Part shown: piece by piece, positions 1-13,200 of the stretch
Layout of the letters: each line of letters opens with the position of its first letter
Position numbering within the stretch: the first letter of the stretch is position 1
Assembly: GCF_037975245.1 (NCBI RefSeq)
Contig: NC_092568.1
Coordinates: 31,263,501-31,327,500 of the forward strand
Source: Apostichopus japonicus
Lineage: Eukaryota > Echinodermata > Holothuroidea > Aspidochirotida > Stichopodidae
Length of the DNA stretch: 64,000 nt
Direction: 5' to 3'
Program-made: the position numbers and the translations under genes
The notes under the pieces: model-generated
Database searches by the model: none
The model's input: only the letters and a program-made list of their open reading frames with translations
What the model was told of the DNA's origin: nothing

Positions 1-1559
1 TTGGTATGCATAGTTACCTATGACTAAATGAGCTTACTCAGTCGCTAATATATTTGTACTCAGACTTGTATTTATATGTTATTTTGAATGATTGACAAAA
101 GAAAAAGGTTGGAAAATATGGAACCTTGGACAACCTTCTGCTTCTGCTGTAGTTTACAGTACGCACGTGATATTGAGCAAGAGGCTAAAAATTTTTTTTT
201 TTACAAAGTATGAAAATAACTAGTATTTATTACTAATGTTATGTGATTAATCCTAACTGAATGATTAATGTTCAGTGTTAATCGAGGAACACAAACTTTG
301 AGCACAATTATTTTTAAATTGCATTGCATTTGATTGCAACACCGTATACAATCGGGACTTAATATTAGGCTATGTTGTGACCTTGATATTATACAGGCTT
401 AAATCCTTGATATAGGCAGATTCAAACACAGTCTTGTGGTGTGTTAGGTTTACTTTAGTTTGTTGACTTAACACTCCAAAATCAAAGTGACAAGAATACA
501 AACCCAATAAAAGAAATAACAGAAGGAAGTAAAGTCTAGGTTATATTGCAGGCTATTGCTTATTACATACGGAATTGAGTGCCTCATAACTAAGGGAGGG
601 TGTATACAGCGTAGTCTTTCAGTATAAGGTCACACGTACTAGCATGTCAATACAGCCTACGCTATAAGGTTTAACTCCAAATTTGTTTGATGAAAATTGA
701 CGGAACATAAACGAATAGTATTGCCAAAAAACAAAATTAAAATATCCAAAATCAACATAAATCGTTGCTTGTGGTAACTTGCAAATTACGTCGCTAGAAT
801 TTAGATCAACCTGTATACGATTGGACCCATATAGTGCGTTCATGGACATCTAAATATGATACCTTTTGGAAAATCATAACGTCTCGCTGTCACTTCATTC
901 GAAACTACATGAAAACTTATACGCTTCAATCTCGACACTTAAACTACATAGCATTAAATGATATGATATCTTTTACGTTGAAGAAGGAAGCCTATATTAA
1001 ATACTAAACGAAAATTCTAAACGAAAATTCTAAACGAACGCGTGAAGAAATTTGTCGTTGAACTTACCAAAATTTCTTGATATGGTATAAATTTTTCTAT
1101 AGTCTTGATACCTCAAACGTATTCGCTTAAATGTGAAAACAGTTGTGATAAGAGAATTTGCTATAACCTGTGTAGCAAAGACGGTTGAACGAACAAACAC
1201 AAAAGTCAAGTAAGTATATGCAGGCAGACTGACACAAATAAACAAGAATTGTCGCAGCCGCGGTTTGTATATTGGGTATATTCATATATACTTCGACGTA
1301 TGTAAGATATTTGTCTGCGCTTCCTGGGCTTGTAGGCTATTGGAGGTATATATGCGATAGACTTAACGCTGTCTATCACCTTTATATATATAGGCCTATA
1401 TATATGTAGGCCTAGATATATATACCTATTGTGTTGGCCGTTAAAGGCGTATAGGTGATATCCATGCACTTGAGTCTTAGGAAATATTAAAGAATGACAA
1501 TACTTCATTACTATCCTATGTACTAAGGCCCACAGCTACATTGTAATAGCTAGGCTATA
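1..1559. other. No gene recognised
   Basis: AT-rich sequence with no convincing exon, RNA gene or transposon protein. A stretch near 1380-1435 is rich in TATATA and in the palindrome TAGGCCTA. Short open frames here show no domain or splice context and I treat them as chance. Confidence 0.5.
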
Positions 1560-1603
1560 CAACAGTTTCTACGGCCGGGATAACTTGGTTTCTTCCCGTA
1601 ACC

Positions 1604-2071
1604 ATGACAACTGACGACACATTCCAGCAAGTTTCAAACGCGTCTATTCAAATAGATACAAATGAGATGACCAGCAAGTGCTGCAGCTATTGTGTTTATC
1701 CACAAGGAGATGCGTCCAAAGCCGTGTCCTGCGATTTCTGTAGAGTGAACTACCATGTCCCTTTGTGCTGTCCCCTTTCGAAGGGAATGGTGATGCACAC
1801 CCGACGATGATCACACAGTCACAGTCCCGATGCAAGGGGACTGGGGCTGAGAGCGTATCAGTCGGTAGTTTGGTTTTCGTGCCCAGGTTCTTTCTTGGGC
1901 GACTTTCTCTTAAAACGTACCCTTTGTGCTGGCCTTGAAAAACCTCCAACCAAAGGAGCGAAATCAAGATGGTTTTGCCAACCGTGCTTAAGGCTACCAA
2001 ACCATCTACAGGTAACCCAACTTAAACTTAAAGAAGCTCTACAAAAAATCATTACACCACAGACTCGGATC
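1604..2071 (+). pseudogene. LINE ORF1 N-terminus, PHD-type zinc finger
   Basis: Starts at ATG 1604. Paired cysteines appear as CCSYC (1679-1693), CDFC (1730-1741), a YH near 1751-1756 with C soon after, and finally WFCQPC near 1970-1987, the order expected of a C4HC3 PHD finger. The His-Cys spacing is slightly longer than usual. The frame shifts between the two halves, after about 1800, so the protein is broken. PHD fingers occur at the N-terminus of ORF1 in several CR1-group LINEs, where a nucleic-acid or chromatin contact is presumed. It belongs with the esterase and CCHC parts further downstream. Confidence 0.7.
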
Positions 2072-2080
2072 ACATCAGGG

Positions 2081-2891
2081 GGGCGTTGTGGTTGATCGTT
2101 GTGGTTGATCGATAGTTTACTGGTGTGTGTTTATGAGCTGTAACTTATCATGAGGATGGACGGTGCTGGGGGTGGGAGATTATTAACGGATCCATGTACT
2201 GGCACTCTATATGGGCCTTCTTTTGTTTCTAGTTCAAACTGTTTGAACTGTTTAAAGGTGAGGAGTATGCCGGGCGAGGCATGCAGTGAGTAAAGGGGAG
2301 TCACATTGGTGGAATGGAACCCCTTTGCTTCTGACGTGTGTACGCCTTTGCCATTTTAAGACAACTTCATGAAGCAGTATTTAATGCTTTCACTTCTTTA
2401 AATATAGCTGAAAGACCCAGCTAATTTTCGTACATATGTTTTTGTTCTGATATTCGCAGTGTGCTTAATTTTTAAAAGACTCACATAATTTTCCGATACG
2501 TGCGTATGAAATAGCACATATACAGTAAGAATAGGGTAAATTGTTTATTTGTCTTATGAATTTGTCTTTGAGGGCGTTGTGGTCAAGTGGTTAAGGCAGT
2601 GGACTTGTGATCTAAGGATTACAGGTTCGAGCCATGGCCAGATCACTGCGTTGTGTCCTTGGGCAAGGCACTTTATCTCCATTGCCTCTCTTCACCCAGG
2701 TGTATAAATGGGGACTTGCGAGGTGACTTGTAAATATAGTTGCGTGCGCCGGTTTGTGGCTGCACCCTATGGGAAGTCCCCCAGGGAACACGTGGCTGTG
2801 GTGCACTGTGGTGCCCCAGGAGAGAAAGTTTGAATTGTGCACACTTTGGTGTGTAGGCGTGACAAGTTACCAATGACCAGGGTTAAGTTAC
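2081..2891 (+). mobile_element. SINE-bearing repeat inserted in LINE ORF1
   Basis: A block whose bases 2103-2880 recur in reverse orientation at 18564-19332. Its right part (about 2571-2880) is a tRNA-derived SINE: a box A-like TGGTCAAGTGGTTAAGGC near 2580 and a box B-like GGTTCGAGCC near 2623-2632. The left 460 bp are also shared between both copies but are not tRNA-like. Nine-base near-identical flanks, ACATCAGGG at 2072-2080 and ACATCCGGG at 2892-2900, may be a target-site duplication with one mismatch. LINE ORF1 resumes on the right side. The copy lacks the 3' tail seen in the second copy. Confidence 0.7.
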
Positions 2892-2900
2892 ACATCCGGG

Positions 2901-4440
2901 ACAGCAAGTTTGCTTATGAGGATGTTCATTAATCAAGAATCAAGATGAATCAAGAAACTGAGCTAACTACTCCAAATATGCATACTGCAGTGAAACCGAA
3001 CTTAAAGTTTCAGGTAAGTATCATGCTTCTGAAATCTATAGTCAACCACCAAAGCCTCCTTGCCCACCCACAACCAAAGTTCTCATAGCTGGGGACTCGA
3101 TCTTGCGTGATTTCTCAAGAAATGACTTTGAAAGCAATGTCAATGTGTTGTCTTTGAGAGGAGCGACGATCAGTGACCTAAAGCTGCATATCGAAGAACG
3201 TGAAGCCTGCCTGGACACCAATCACGTCATTTGACATGTTGGAACTAATGATATATATCATGGTTTCCCAAACCACTGAAGCAATTCTTGTGGGGTCGCA
3301 GGCTTGTTTCAAAATATATAAAAAAAATCTGAGGGTACCCAAAATTTACCCGAATTTGAACGTTCGCAGTCAAAATCCTACACAATTCACCCTGAAAACT
3401 CATATTTAGGGTTTTATTAGCGGCCGTTCTAGCGTTTTTCCTGAGTGAATCTGGCGTTTTTTGCTCAATTGTCGCTGGCCACCCTTCTTCTTTATATTCA
3501 CTATATTGTTTTCACATACAACTACAGTACTGTACTACAGGTACATGTGGGCCTGCACAACTTCATTATTCCGGAGACACAAACTTGGGGTCGCGCTCGG
3601 ATGGCGCTACATGAAATGGGGTCCCCGCCTTGAAAAGTTTGGGAACCACTGATATATATTATAAGCGATTATGAAGGTCTTGTAACTTAAATACAGACGA
3701 AGAATACATCCCCGACAAAAGTAATCATCTCAGGTCCCTGCCCAAGGACGGATCCACAATCCGAATCTATCAAGGAATTCAACAACAGTCTAAAGGAACT
3801 AGCCATGAAATGTGACTGTAACTTCATTGAAAACATACCATCGTTTTCATATGGTGATGGTGAAGTCGACACATCCCGATTGTGTGATGATGAACTACAC
3901 CTTAGTCAGCTAGGCAGTGATAAACTCAAATCTTAATTCACGTCAATAGGACCCGTTTGTCTCCGGAACAAGGTTCGTCTCGATCATCAAATGAGGGCTA
4001 AAACTCATAATGGAACATGCCGTATACCTATAGAAGGCATCCCGTCAGCTACAATAACCAGAGTCGCCAACATAGGATTTTTTTCGCATCCGATCAGCCT
4101 CAGCCCTACAACCCTCACCACTCCAACGAAAAGAACAGACTAACTATCAAAGATTACCCACACCAGTTAAACAAGAGGACCAACCATCAGTTCTCCAGAA
4201 GACCGTATAACAAATACGAAAGGGGTTCAACTATGGGGGAAATAACCACAACTCAAAAAGATGTCGATTTGACCGACCCATTAAGTGTAGAGCATGTGGT
4301 CGTCATGAACACAAGGAACGGTCATGCTTTAACACCACACCCATTTATTAGATTCTTGGCCAAATTGAGGGTGCCGCTACACATGAACCCTGTCCTGTGA
4401 TTACTCCTGACGACACCCATAATGAATCAAACAAGCTAAT
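2901..4440 (+). pseudogene. LINE ORF1 middle and C-terminus: SGNH esterase and CCHC knuckle
   Basis: From about 3079 the translation reads VLIAGDSILRDF, the GDS nucleophile block of SGNH/GDSL hydrolases, and near 3227 HVGTNDI, the typical GxND block. The hAT MITE splits the frame just after this. The domain resumes at about 3660 and ends near 3885-3932 with DDELHLSQLG, the Asp/His block. A CCHC knuckle (C-x2-C-x4-H-x4-C) follows at 4286-4327. A stop precedes HVGTND and frames change, so no intact protein remains. The role of the esterase in CR1-type ORF1 proteins is not fully settled; lipid or membrane contact has been proposed. Confidence 0.75.
3259..3651. mobile_element. Non-autonomous hAT MITE, 393 bp
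   Basis: The ends are imperfect inverted repeats of the hAT type: the left end begins CATGGTTTCCCAAAC and the right end, read inward, begins CAGTGGTTCCCAAAC. It is flanked by a perfect 8-bp duplication, ATATATAT at 3251-3258 and 3652-3659, which is the hAT target-site length. There is no transposase frame. Removing it rejoins the two halves of the SGNH domain of the host LINE, which independently supports the boundaries. It is younger than the LINE. Confidence 0.85.
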
Positions 4441-4520
4441 TCATTATAAACACATGAATAGTGCACACATTGATGTAAGTAAGAGCTTTAACAAATGTTT
4501 TTAATAAATTTACCAATTTT

Positions 4521-7410
4521 ATGACCACCATGAAAAACAATAATTTCATCGAAATAGGTTATATGAATATTCATCACCTTTTACCTAAGGTGGATCAATT
4601 ACAGGCTATTTTATATGATGGTACGAAATCTTTTAATGTATTTGCTTTGAACGAAACTTTTTTAAATGATACCATCCAGGATTATGAAGTATGCATACCT
4701 GGTTACAATGTAATTCGTAAAGACAGGAATGATAGAGAACGAGGAGGGGTTGCTGTATACATTAAAAACAACACCAGCTTTATTCGACATTCCAAATTTG
4801 AAACAAATAGAATTGAAGGGATCTGGGTCGAAATTATTTTACCTCATATTAAAAATTTGTTATTATGTGTTTTGTATCGCCCCCTGACTCAACAGCCGAG
4901 TGGACTGATCATGTTCATGACATGTTAGCTGCCCCATGTAATTCTTTTTCTGATATAGTTATTATCGGGGACTTAAACATAAATCTACTAGGTGGTGGTA
5001 ACAAAAGGTGGATGTAAGACATGGAGATGTACAACTTGAAGCAAATAATCAAGGTACCAACTAGAGTAACTAATTTATCGTGCACATTAACTGATCATAT
5101 TTATACGACTAAAGAAAGTCGAATTGTCAATACTGAAGTTCCAAAAATGAAGTTGAGTGACCATTACCCGATATATTTCACTTGGAAACACGCTGCCTCA
5201 CACCAACCATGCATCATCAAAAAAGACGGGTCACGAAACCATGAAATATCGTGCGACAAATAAATTAGATGTAAATGCGTTCAAGCAAGACCCAAGGTAT
5301 TGTTCTTGGCCATCTGTGTTGCAGGTAGCAGATGCAAATCGTTCTTTAGAAAATTGGGAAAATATTTTGCTTAATATTGTTAATAAGCATGCTCCCCAAA
5401 AAAAAAAAAAAGGGTCAAAATAAAAATCAGCCCAAGTGGTTCAATGCTGAGATAAGTCAGCCATTAAAATGAGGAATTCGTCAAAATGAAAAGATCCAGA
5501 GACATATCGATTCTGGAGAAACAAACTTGTTGTAAGTTTAATTCGATCGGCTTAAACAAAGTTATTTCGGAGATTCTATTGTTAAGGGCAAAGGCGATTC
5601 CAAAGCTATTTGGCAAATCCTTATAAATGCTCAGTCCAATGATACTAATATGAAACGAAAGTAGAAAATAAGCACGATAATCAACAATGGTAACCTAGAA
5701 ACAGATCCAATCGATATCGCTAAGTCATTTAACGAATTCTTTACGTCTGTATCGTCTAAGTATCTTATTGGTATTAACAACAATGTGGACAATGATTATT
5801 TAGCAAGTGTTAAAGAGTTTGTTTCTTCCCAATTACGCAAAGGTGTTGCATTCTAAATTCCAGAGGTGACTGATGAATTTGTCTACAAAACGCTTATTTC
5901 AATGGATGCTACTAAAGCCACCGGTCTGGACGGGATTAGTTCCTATCTTCTTAAGTAGTCTGCTAGTGAAATAACAAACAGTATCACCCATGTAATCAAT
6001 AGTAGCATCAGAAACTCCGTCTTTCCTACTAAGTGGAAGAAAGCCAAAGTTGTTCCCATTTACAAGAGTGATTCAAATCTAGAAGTATCCAATTATCGAC
6101 CCATTTCAATCTTGCTTGTATTATCTAAGATATTAGAAAAACACGTTCATGGTCACCGTGCTTTATCCAAGTTTTTAAATGCATTTGGTCTAGGCCTAAT
6201 ACAATCGTCCCAGTTAGGTTTTAGAAAGGGGCACTCTTGTGAAACTGCATTACTAAAGATAAAAGACGACTGGAATAAATCTATTGATAGCGGATATCTT
6301 ATAGGATCTGTATTTCTAGACATGAGAAAAGCATTTGACCTAGTAAACCATTCTATTCTAATAAATAAGTTATCTATATATGATCTTTCCGAAAGCTCTG
6401 TTGCATGGTTTAAAGTCGTATTTATGTAATAGACAACAATCTACATGTGTAAATGGTGTATTTTCCACCTTACTGCCAGTAACATGTGGGGTGCCACAGG
6501 GGTCAATTCTGGGCCCGTTGCTCTTTGTTTTGCTTATTAATGACATGGGTCAAAGTATTAATCATTGCAATTCGGACATGTATGCAGACGATACAACATT
6601 TCATATAAAGGGCAAGTCTATGGATGATTTAAATACCAAACTAAATGAGGATACAGCTAATGTTTGCAAATGGTGCAAGAAAAATGAAATGGTTATAAAT
6701 AGTAATACAACTAAAAGCATGTTGATTGGTTCAAGACAAAGGTTGAAATCCATTCAAAATAACAAATTAAATATTGCCTTCGAAGATTCTATAACTGAAA
6801 GTGTATGCTGTGAAAAGATTTTGGGCGTCGACAATGTATTATCTTGGAATGAACAAGTCGATTCTGTTTGCAAGCTCGTTTCCAGTAGATTGGCTCTTCT
6901 TAGACGCATAAAACCGTTCATTGATACCAATACTTGTATTCTATTTTATAATGGATATGTTTTACCGATGGTTGAGTACTGTAGCTTAATATGGGGAAAT
7001 AGGTAATGCCAGAAATGTTCTCAGACTTAGTCGTTTACAGAAAGCTGCAGCAAGAATTATTCTCAATGCAACATTTGATGATAGATCTGAAGACCCTTTT
7101 AAAACTTTAAACTGGTCCTCACTCGAAAAACTTTTAATATGTAAAAGATTGACAATGGTGTATAGGTCTTTAAATGGTCTGGCTCCACAGTATATATGTT
7201 GTGGAAATGTTCCGCCACACAAATAATATACATAACCACTCTCTAAGGTCCACCACACGAAATAATTTATATTTGGAGGGTGGTAATACCCAGTATCACC
7301 AGAAAACATTTTCATTTGTTGTTGCTAAGGAATGGAACGAATTATTAACGGAGTGTAAGAATGCCAAGTCTTTAAATACTTTTAAACTTTCTATGCAGGA
7401 CTTTAACTAA
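4521..7410 (+). pseudogene. LINE ORF2: endonuclease and reverse transcriptase, degenerate
   Basis: The endonuclease part runs from about 4545 (GYMNIHHLLPK) through FALNETFL and RGGVAVYIK to SDHYPIYFTW near 5155-5185, the C-terminal block of APE-type LINE endonucleases. The reverse transcriptase shows LGFRKGHSCETAL (about 6218), FLDMRKAFD (about 6315), GVPQGSILGPLLF (about 6489) and the catalytic YADD at 6581-6592. The C-terminal region includes HSLRSTTRNN and AKEWNELL (about 7230-7345). At least four frame breaks and several in-frame stops split it, including a run of A near 5400. The product would have nicked target DNA and copied the element RNA; this copy cannot. Confidence 0.85.
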
Positions 7411-7606
7411 TTTATTATGCTCTTAATTTCTTTTCATTGATTGTTCCATGTTGTATTTTAGCCATGTCATTTTTTATGTTTAATTTCATTGTCGTCTTAT
7501 ATTTATTTTATATTTTATTATTATTATTTTATATGATTTTATTTTTTCATTTCACTATTAGTAAATAACCGAGTATACCCTTTAATGTTAAATAAATAAA
7601 TAAATT

Positions 7607-9395
7607 GTCATAACATTTAGTATAAGACACAACTTTCGTTCCAGAAACACAAGTTGCGGACCTTGGACGATTATAAAGTTAAAAACACACAACGTATTCG
7701 GATGCATGGTGCGCCATTTTTAGGACGTTTTTTTAGCAGACATGCAGGAATAGTCGTTTGCATTATGAAAATATTTCATGTTTACAGAACTGCTTTTAAT
7801 AAAGACTACAAGTGGCTTATGTGATAAAGTCTGACAAGTCTGGACGTCCGTCGCGTAAATATGACAATAGTTTTCATTATTTGATAGACTTCACTGAGTT
7901 ACCTTGAATCGACACTTTGGCTTCTGTATGGAATAACAATTAAGAGAAGCTTAAAAAGCTGAGGAAAAAAGTACAGTAAAATAAGTAATATTAATAAATA
8001 AGATTTCTTCTAGGTCAAAGGTGACTAGAAATGATCCAGGGATACAGGAATCATTTGATTTTTGCATTAATGTATCCGTCCAAACATATAGGCTTGATGT
8101 ATTTCATTATGACGTCAGCGATGTCCGCATATCAAACGATCAGTAAAGATAAAGATGGCAACATTTCAATTCAATCAAGCGTAGAAAGTTAAGCAGCTTT
8201 TGTTGATTGTTGTTGATTGGTATTGTTGTTGCTATTCGTATTCGTTGTTGTTCTTCTTGCTGTTTGTTTCGTTGGTGTCGTCATCGCTTTCGTCGTCGCT
8301 GTCATCGACATCATCATCGTCACGATGTTGTTGTAAATGATTGCCGGTGTTATATGTATTGCAATGGATGTGTCCTCACTGTTATGTTATATCAGCTCAA
8401 CGAGTTCAAGATATCAAAACGTAACACTAACACGAACCCATTTGAAATGAAAGAGAAGATACACAAAATCCTTACTACATCCTAAAATGTTGCAATATGT
8501 TATACAGCCATTTAATTTTTTATTTTATAGCTAAACGGGTTAACGTCTTCACTCGAACGAATTGTACCATATGATGTTCATTGTTCTTTTTACATCTAAT
8601 ACGTATAAATAAACTGTAGAAGTCGCAATGGGCCTACAGAGGGTGTCGTAAGTATGGAGAATACTGTTAAAAACGACTTATTACTTATTTTCTGAATTGA
8701 AATGTGAAGATTACTCCATGAGAACACTATCAAAGGGTTATGAAATCATAATTTTCATTGAGTAGTCTCCAGTACTTAGTCACAAAAAGTTCACTTTTAT
8801 ATCATGAACAACTTTCAACTTTTAATATCGTCCAAACCATCAGGTATATCATACAGCCTGAGCATATGAACTTTGTGCAGCGGTGTCAAGCCAGGGGATG
8901 AGAGGAGGCTCGAATCTCATCGAACTAGTTTGTTTATTGTCAAGAAAATATTTATTTTCAAGAAAATACATGTACCGTATATGCAACATATATGCCAGTA
9001 ACATAATAGATAAATTCAGTGACCCTCACTCTGAAGGTGCCCATGGTAAGAAAAAGTTCTGTCCGACAGCGCACGGTTGCTCGAAGCACTCTCTTCGGGG
9101 CCTCTTTATAAACTTGTCCCCCTGGAAATCGCCCCTCCCCCTCCTCCAAGTGAATCGTTACGCCGCCGATTTCGTGTGTTAGTCATTGAGACCATAACTT
9201 ATTTGTGTAGGTTGTGTTGACGCGTGGCTTATCACCTTGTAACACATGCATGCAACGTGACCCAGAAACACAACAAAAATCCTGCCTCAAGGACACAACT
9301 TTTTAAGTATGTATATAAATTTCAAACCACTAATACTATTCCCATATAAAGATTCGTTATCTAGAGTTGTTTTGACCATGCACATATTGTTTTAT
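7607..9395. other. No gene recognised
   Basis: AT-rich spacer. It includes a CGT/CAT-rich stretch around 8205-8335 that gives an open frame full of Cys, Arg and His by composition only. I see no splice-bounded exon, RNA gene or transposon domain. Confidence 0.45.
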
Positions 9396-9399
9396 TCGT

Positions 9400-10290
9400 T
9401 TCATTTCGTTTATTTCTTCCTTTTAATTGTAGCTTTTACAAAAGATACGATTATAACAATGAATACAGAGTATGCTAATTACTAACATTATACAAAAATA
9501 ATGGCAGAACAATAAAGGAAGAGGAACCAGAAGGAAGTTTGCTGAAAGAAATGTTTTAGTCTGGTCCCAATATGGAGTTAATAATTATAGTACTGATTTT
9601 AACTCAATAACAAATAAAAAAGAAGTCAGTAATCATAATCTAAGACAAGGAGCGATTTCAGCCGTTTTTTGAAAATATTTAAACTGGGAGAAACTTTTAT
9701 ATTATCACAAAGAGAATTCCAAAATGATGGGCCGGAGCTTCTGCCTTGAGAGTGTGCTATCGTTTTCCTAGTATATGGATGCATAATATTGTCCTTATTT
9801 CTAGTGGGATAGGAATGATAATTGTTATTTAATATAAAAAACGAATTGAAAACATCAGCCAGGGAGTTATGTATGTGCTCATTGTACAAATCATTCAAAG
9901 TGAGAAGTTTATAACGTATGACGATAGTATAAGACGAGTTTGAAATCATTCGGAGGACACGTTTTTGAATAATGTATAGTGGATTCAAATACGAGTTTGC
10001 AAAACGCCCTTATAACAAAATACTGTAATTTAGCTGAGAAAAAATCAGAGCATTGTAAAGGGTCAGTAAAATATTTCTTGGAATACAATATCTTATTTTG
10101 CTAATAACCCCTACTGTTTTAGAAACCTTTTTAGTTACTTCGCGAATGTGTTCTTGCCATGTTAATTTATGATCAATTATGACACCTAAAAATTGTGTGC
10201 TACTTACACTATGTATAGTAGAGTCGTTTATAGTAATGGTATAGTCTAACGTGTTTCCCTTGCTATTTGTGAAAACTAGAAGTTTGGTTC
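9400..10290 (-). mobile_element. LINE 3' fragment (reverse transcriptase C-terminus)
   Basis: On the minus strand, sequence near 10270-10100 translates to a FLGVIIDHKLTWQEHI block, the thumb region after the YADD motif in CR1/jockey-type reverse transcriptases. It continues at 9988-9626 with an open frame containing QKRVLRMI, HSYPTRNKDN and SFWNSLC, the usual C-terminal landmarks of these proteins. Nothing of the catalytic core lies upstream, so the copy is 5'-truncated near 10290. The 3' limit is set only approximately. The sequence differs from the LINE at 1.56-7.6 kb, so it represents another family. Confidence 0.75.
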
Positions 10291-13200
10291 AATTTCTAGG
10301 TTCAACGAATTTGTTTATGAATAATACTTTAGAGTTTTTGGCACGTATTTGTATGGATAACTTAGTAACCCACCGTAACAAAGGATCCGTGGGCGTGCGA
10401 GTTCTCTAATTTCAAAAGAGAAGTTTGGCTTCAAAATAATTAATTCCAAGTCGATTGTTCAGTCTCTGCATTGTATGAGCGGGGTGTTTAGAAAACATCG
10501 GTCTATGACATCATCTTGTAACCCAAACATATAGTACAATAGTACCTGACACATAAAAAAGACCTCCTCGGGGCATTTGCATCAAACCGAACACTTACTT
10601 TCAAAGAATGGTTTTCGTAAAAGAGTTCAAGTGTAAGTCTTTGGTTATTCACTGCAATGTAATGGGTGCCAGCAGTTCACTGCACTCTGCTTCAGTGCTT
10701 CAGTGGTTCGAAGCTTATGAATGCTTTTCATTGTCTCGTTTACAGTCAATAGCAAGAGGGGGGAAAAAACAGAAAAAAAAGAACAATTGTGTCGTCAATG
10801 TTTGCTTCACTCTCTGTTCTTTTTCAAAAGGACTTTGCAGCAAATATAACAAAAGACACGATATAAGTTGCCAGAAAAACTTAAAGAAAAAGGAGAAAAA
10901 CTATAAAAAATACGCATAGTTTGATCGTTATCTATAATTTTTGGTAAAGCAATACACAGCAGAGTGCATGGTAAACAAACTGAGCTCAAAGGCTGAGTTC
11001 ATGGTATTAAGTTTCAACTATGATTGCACATTAGTATACTCACAAACAACACTGGTATCTCTCATTTGTCGCTGAAGGAATCTTTTGGGCAAGAATTGCT
11101 AAATCTGATGAAAACCTCCGTCTCAATAATTGAGGACTCGACCACTGAAAACGAACTGTCAGAGTGCGTACTTGGATAGTAAACCCCTACAACTGTCTCG
11201 AATGAACTATTCTGCAAATTTTCCCTAAATGTATTTTGTTTTGCATTTGGTGTTGCATTTAGAATATTCCTGCATGTCATTCTGCTCTTTAACTGTTAGT
11301 AAAGGAACAGTATAGTACGTTAGTTCTGAAGGGTTGTGCGTACTGTGTTAGGATATAATGTGACGTCTCGACAATTTGAAGACTTTTTAACCAGTGTTAA
11401 TGTTAGTATAATTTAACAACTCATCAAATGTCGTGTTTCAGACGTGTTGTCCAGTTACATGTAGTCTTGTTCAAGACCCTAGAAGTAGTACGTTAGGCTA
11501 TCGCGGCCTTTACTACTGCTGTGCAATTGGTTCTAGAGTGCGCCCCCACATCCTAAAACTGTTAATCTATACTACCATGGCGGTTTTACCTCCATGATAC
11601 TACGTGCAGAGAAAACCCTCGAGTGTGATAGCCAAATGAAAGCGCGCCCTCTTTATTATACATTTATACACAGAAGCCACTTCCGGCTTGCCGCTTGCAG
11701 ATCAATAGCTCACCGCGAAGCGTCAACCTACACTGCTATTATACGTAGAGTCTTAACGTTAGGCAATGAAGTGCTAATTAATTTACCAGATCGTAGGAAA
11801 TTCTTCAAATAAAATATTTCAATAAATACACAGAATTGAGAGCCACTAAAAGAAATCGCCCTTTTTTCTCTTCATTTTAGGCCCTTCGTTCAAACCTCGT
11901 GGACGGATATACACATATATACAGCTATTTTGATACCTTATTTATTACGCGTTTATAACGACAACAAATGAAATTTTAGGATGTTTCTGAAGATAAACAT
12001 AGGCCTATACAATGGAAATCAACAATTTCTCAATGAAGGCGTCCCCTTCGACACATCTTTGTTTTCAGTACAGGAAACACCACATTATTTTCCAACACAC
12101 TGAGACCTGGAGCAATGTGGATGGTCGTTGGAACTTGACCAACTAACCCTCTCCCCCTCCAAACGACTATTTGTCGATTCCATTTCATGCGATTCTAAAT
12201 CCGAGTCCAAATCATCCAGAAGATTGGAATCTATTCCAAAGTTGTATTTCTGAGAAAGAGGGAGGGGGGGGCTGATCATGGGGAAGTATACTGTCTTGTC
12301 CGTTGTAAGTAAGGGGAGGGGCGGGAAATATTGAAGAATGCCAAAGGGACCCTGTGACATACAAAATTAAGACGACATGGGTTTTGATCATGTCTTTATG
12401 TCCTACATGGTCTCAATAAATAACAAAGACTGTATTGTTGTTTATTATTTTGCTTCTTAATTTGGTAGTAATGTTGTGTGCAGTGTAATTACTGCACATG
12501 TGCATCACTTTAAATATAACAGTTTCTTTCGAGAACAGAAATGGAATCTTACCAGTAAACATGTATATTCATGCTAAATATATACGATATGCTATAGATA
12601 GTAATGAGGGTATAACAAATTCCTCCCCATCCCCTCCCTCCCTCCACCCCAACTCCCTTCAGACCGTGTTTAAAGTTTTAGTTGCTTTCGTTTTCTATCT
12701 TATCATCTAGAACGAGTGTATAGCCAATCTCGGAAGATTGAAGTGGCACGATTAATCAACCACATGCATAATTAGGATCATTTTTGGTAAATAAGTAGAT
12801 ATACAGTTATAATGTCCATATCTTAAATAACATCTCTTGTGATAGCATTTTTTTTTGGGGGGGGGGGGCAATCGATCCATTTCTATATTATATTATGTCA
12901 TTATAGGAAACCACGTCCCCACGCAATATAAAAACAAAATTAAAGCAAAGATATATTTCCAATCCCGTCATTTTAGATTTAAGTTTGTCGTTTATATTAG
13001 AAATAAAGCATAGAAGGAAGAATTTAAATGATGTCTTGTCTTGTTCTTCCACCTGCCTAAGTTTAATTTAATAGAATATAATCTTTAAGATAAAGGAACA
13101 TTAAATATTCAGCGTCTCATGGACCTCTGCAGCTTGCCTCTTGTCATCTTGGACTTGTAGTTTCATCTGAAATTTAACAATAAAATATACATACATTGGA

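Larger units (their letters stand above)
1560..7606 (+). mobile_element. Near full-length decayed LINE, CR1/L2-like, with two nested insertions
   Basis: A non-LTR retrotransposon copy in two parts. ORF1 begins at 1604 with a PHD-type zinc finger, continues after an insertion with an SGNH (GDSL-type) esterase domain and ends with a CCHC knuckle near 4286-4327. ORF2 (about 4521-7410) carries an apurinic endonuclease and a reverse transcriptase. The copy ends in a TAAA repeat at about 7587-7604, the expected 3' tail. ORF1 with PHD plus esterase is known in CR1-group elements, and the RT motifs fit CR1/L2; the exact clade is not assigned. Several stops and frameshifts show that the copy is dead. 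Two younger elements sit inside ORF1 (2081-2891 and 3259-3651). A 5'-truncated relative lies at 47110-48152 on the other strand. Confidence 0.85.

Noticed and set aside
8207-8485. Cys/Arg/His-rich open frame
   Set aside because: It arises from a low-complexity CGT/CAT stretch; no domain, splice signals or relatives in the window.
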